A DNA stretch of 17,039 nt from Acidisarcina sp. (GTDB taxonomy: Bacteria; Acidobacteriota; Blastocatellia; Pyrinomonadales; Pyrinomonadaceae), in contig JAJNPX010000524.1 in NCBI GenBank assembly GCA_021155145.1, positions 1 through 17,039 of the forward strand. Reading direction: 5' to 3'. Of this stretch, positions 16,401 to 17,039 are shown one piece after another (position 1 is the first letter of the stretch; the number at the start of each line of letters is the position of its first letter). The notes below the pieces were generated by a model. The model saw only the letters and a program-made list of their open reading frames with translations. It did no database searches and was not told the origin of the DNA. A program made the position numbers and the translations under genes.

Positions 16401-16997
16401 TCCGCCTTCTACAAGAATGATCTCGCGACCTTCTTTGAGGAGGCCGACGGCAAGCTGAAACTTAAGGATGGTGCGAGCGTTCAGTTCAGCCAGGAGTTCA
16501 TCGATTATTTGAACAATGCGTTCGCCTTGAGAAAAGCGCTATTCGGGACCAATGCCACGCCGAAGTTCGAATATGAATTTGGCCTGCGCGGCGGAAAAGA
16601 TGCGTTAATTCAGGTAAATATCGACGGGCAAAAGATCGACACCGAAGGTACAGGCACCATTAAGGGCACTTTCCCGGCGAGCGGTTCGGCAGAGACGGGC
16701 GTCAGCATCACGCTCGCAACGACGGGCGGTACGACGACGACCTCAGGCTCACCGCCGGCCAATACCTCTACGCCGTCCACGACTTCGAGCAGCACGCAAA
16801 AGAGCTATCCGGGTACCTGGGGGCTGTTCAGATTTGTCGACGCGGGCGGGCCGTCGAAACAACCGGGCGGCGAGTATTCGCTGTCATATACGGTTGGAGG
16901 CAAGAGCGTTTCGGCCACGATCAAACCGAGCGGCGGCGACCCGTTCGACAAGTCGCTCTTCCGTAACGTAAAGGCTCCGCAGACGATCGCTAAGTAG
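13401..16997 (+). CDS. tssM: Type VI secretion membrane-complex protein TssM (IcmF-like)
   Basis: A full-length 1198-residue TssM, the large inner-membrane subunit that spans the periplasm in the TssJLM complex. Two TM helices at about 12-31 and 41-63 are followed by a basic stop (SRRKKKRE) and a cytoplasmic NTPase-like domain: Walker A GAPRSGKS (142-149) and FIDSAGRY (189-196, Walker B/switch region). Where many family members have a TKxD motif this one reads Ser271-His-Ala-Asp274. A third TM helix at about 431-453 leads to a large periplasmic helical region. The C-terminal beta domain, expected to bind the TssJ lipoprotein, is present: residues from about 1055, the landmark GTWGLFRFVDAGG at about 1137, then DPFDKSLFRNVKAP at the end. 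A Ser/Thr-rich insertion sits at about 1106-1134. The gene ends 42 bases from the window edge; no tssJ is visible. Confidence 0.95.
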   Translation: MSWHTDQLKYALGFGGVLSFYGIFSLITYMVPYPRLGYMERTIIVLAFVLITLPFFLLIGFVISRRKKKRELREAEAGGGVSDASESIDSNGQPAAKLSSPAGSYTDLASGAEETVQFLKTSNLGSGGRDAVYGLPWYLVIGAPRSGKSSLVISSNLNFQTLPSQRQSEQKFVRPTPNVDWRVTSEAVFIDSAGRYLTEGLDADEWSALLETVKKYRSNRPLDGVILVVDAERVLKADEREIEELAKVQRTRLDEIMQRLKVRAPVYLVFSHADTIEGFRDSFSASKAEDKALVWGTTIPIEKADNAQALFDNEFAILHDSIMKRRIARLSAPFPPVRQLRIFNFPLHFGTGRRKFGAFISALFRPNPFSENPFLRGFYFTAAPPAKAGGNGHQTVANGFFTERFFRDVVLRDKDLVKTFLAQRQKAPIMGWVLTILSGLIVLFLLGMAGVSLITNNQMLTQAEQVGDRVLTIIKADGGRNPLGKSEAEAKREINTTEEMRQLLARLDDYERNGPPIYMRFGMYSGNQVYKKSLLPMYFAVIEQRFKKPTVARLEAELRKFADSQPVANPAQLTDKEEEVLSRNYDLLKAYLMLSGEYKARAESSHLSTALSEFWVAESKVPADMKLVAQQQLEFWSKQVDRDDADVQFPRININGQLVQDTRKKLQAFPAKYRYLSRKVTEVSKTIDDTIGKTTVEAILTRNGADATYLEGNYSVPSAYTRPGHDLMKVAIDEANEKLSEDDWVMGELGKTEVAKSTDAADIRDRYYRDYADHWRNFVKNTHVRPYKNKDEATAALLSFSSANSPIKILVREITKHTNLSAKLEEDGWIDWALSYVMPAKSNEPGDSQPEKEFRPLVTFMGTKEQGDKTPVEDYRTQLGNVYKSISGLSDAKLKEYAAEMTKDGDPLKIRQRETAITALLATFSETPSAQEVSLLLQEPIGNLRTLLGAGAKEKIIKVWTQEILPAAKDIEKGYPFEDGQAEADLTKLAAFLNPNDGKLSAFYKNDLATFFEEADGKLKLKDGASVQFSQEFIDYLNNAFALRKALFGTNATPKFEYEFGLRGGKDALIQVNIDGQKIDTEGTGTIKGTFPASGSAETGVSITLATTGGTTTTSGSPPANTSTPSTTSSSTQKSYPGTWGLFRFVDAGGPSKQPGGEYSLSYTVGGKSVSATIKPSGGDPFDKSLFRNVKAPQTIAK

Positions 16998-17039
16998 CTT
17001 GATTGAGCTGTGCGTTTCGGCTTTGACGCGTAGTTGTCT
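16998..17039. other. Tail of window after tssM, no feature seen
   Basis: The last 42 bases contain no clear terminator hairpin, and no start codon with a long frame could be judged. The cluster may continue beyond the edge. Confidence 0.5.

Overview
The window looks like a chromosomal segment of an Acidobacteriota member, probably class Blastocatellia (Pyrinomonadaceae-like). This is inferred from protein style, not from a marker gene. The clues are a zinc-ribbon membrane protein with an FCxxDG motif and long Asn/Ala and Thr/Pro runs, a secreted Ig-like/OmpA-like protein, a LolA-like secreted protein, a tricorn-type S41 protease, moderately high GC, and many starts without a good Shine-Dalgarno sequence.

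Left part (1-4178): an edge-truncated minus-strand gene (1-835) for a secreted protein with two copies of an Ig-like domain. Next is a plus-strand zinc-ribbon/single-TM/low-complexity protein (1105-1935). A convergent hairpin terminator (1940-1969) separates it from a minus-strand pair coding for an S41 protease and a LolA-like secreted protein (4103-1994).

Middle part: a divergent cystathionine beta-synthase with a CBS-domain pair (4216-5583), then a small single-TM protein (5618-6076).

Right part (6161-16997): a co-directional cluster tied to a type VI secretion system (T6SS). Three tandem paralogues share one layout: cytoplasmic FHA domain, one TM helix, periplasmic lytic-transglycosylase-like domain. 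Only the middle one keeps the catalytic Glu and the other SLT motifs. The first has lost the Glu and gained an Ig-like domain; the third has lost the Glu and the FHA Asn. A YkgJ-type CxxxCxxCC protein follows, then tssK, tssL (DotU-like, no peptidoglycan-binding domain) and tssM (IcmF-like, intact Walker A). These encode the baseplate adaptor and inner-membrane complex. TssJ, the sheath, Hcp, VgrG, ClpV and other baseplate genes are not in the window.

The most interesting reading is that the FHA-transglycosylase set supplies regulated, local peptidoglycan opening or anchoring for the TssLM complex, with one active and two pseudo-enzyme partners. The architecture is read from the sequence; the T6SS role is inference from gene context. 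No tRNA, rRNA, CRISPR array or insertion sequence was seen.
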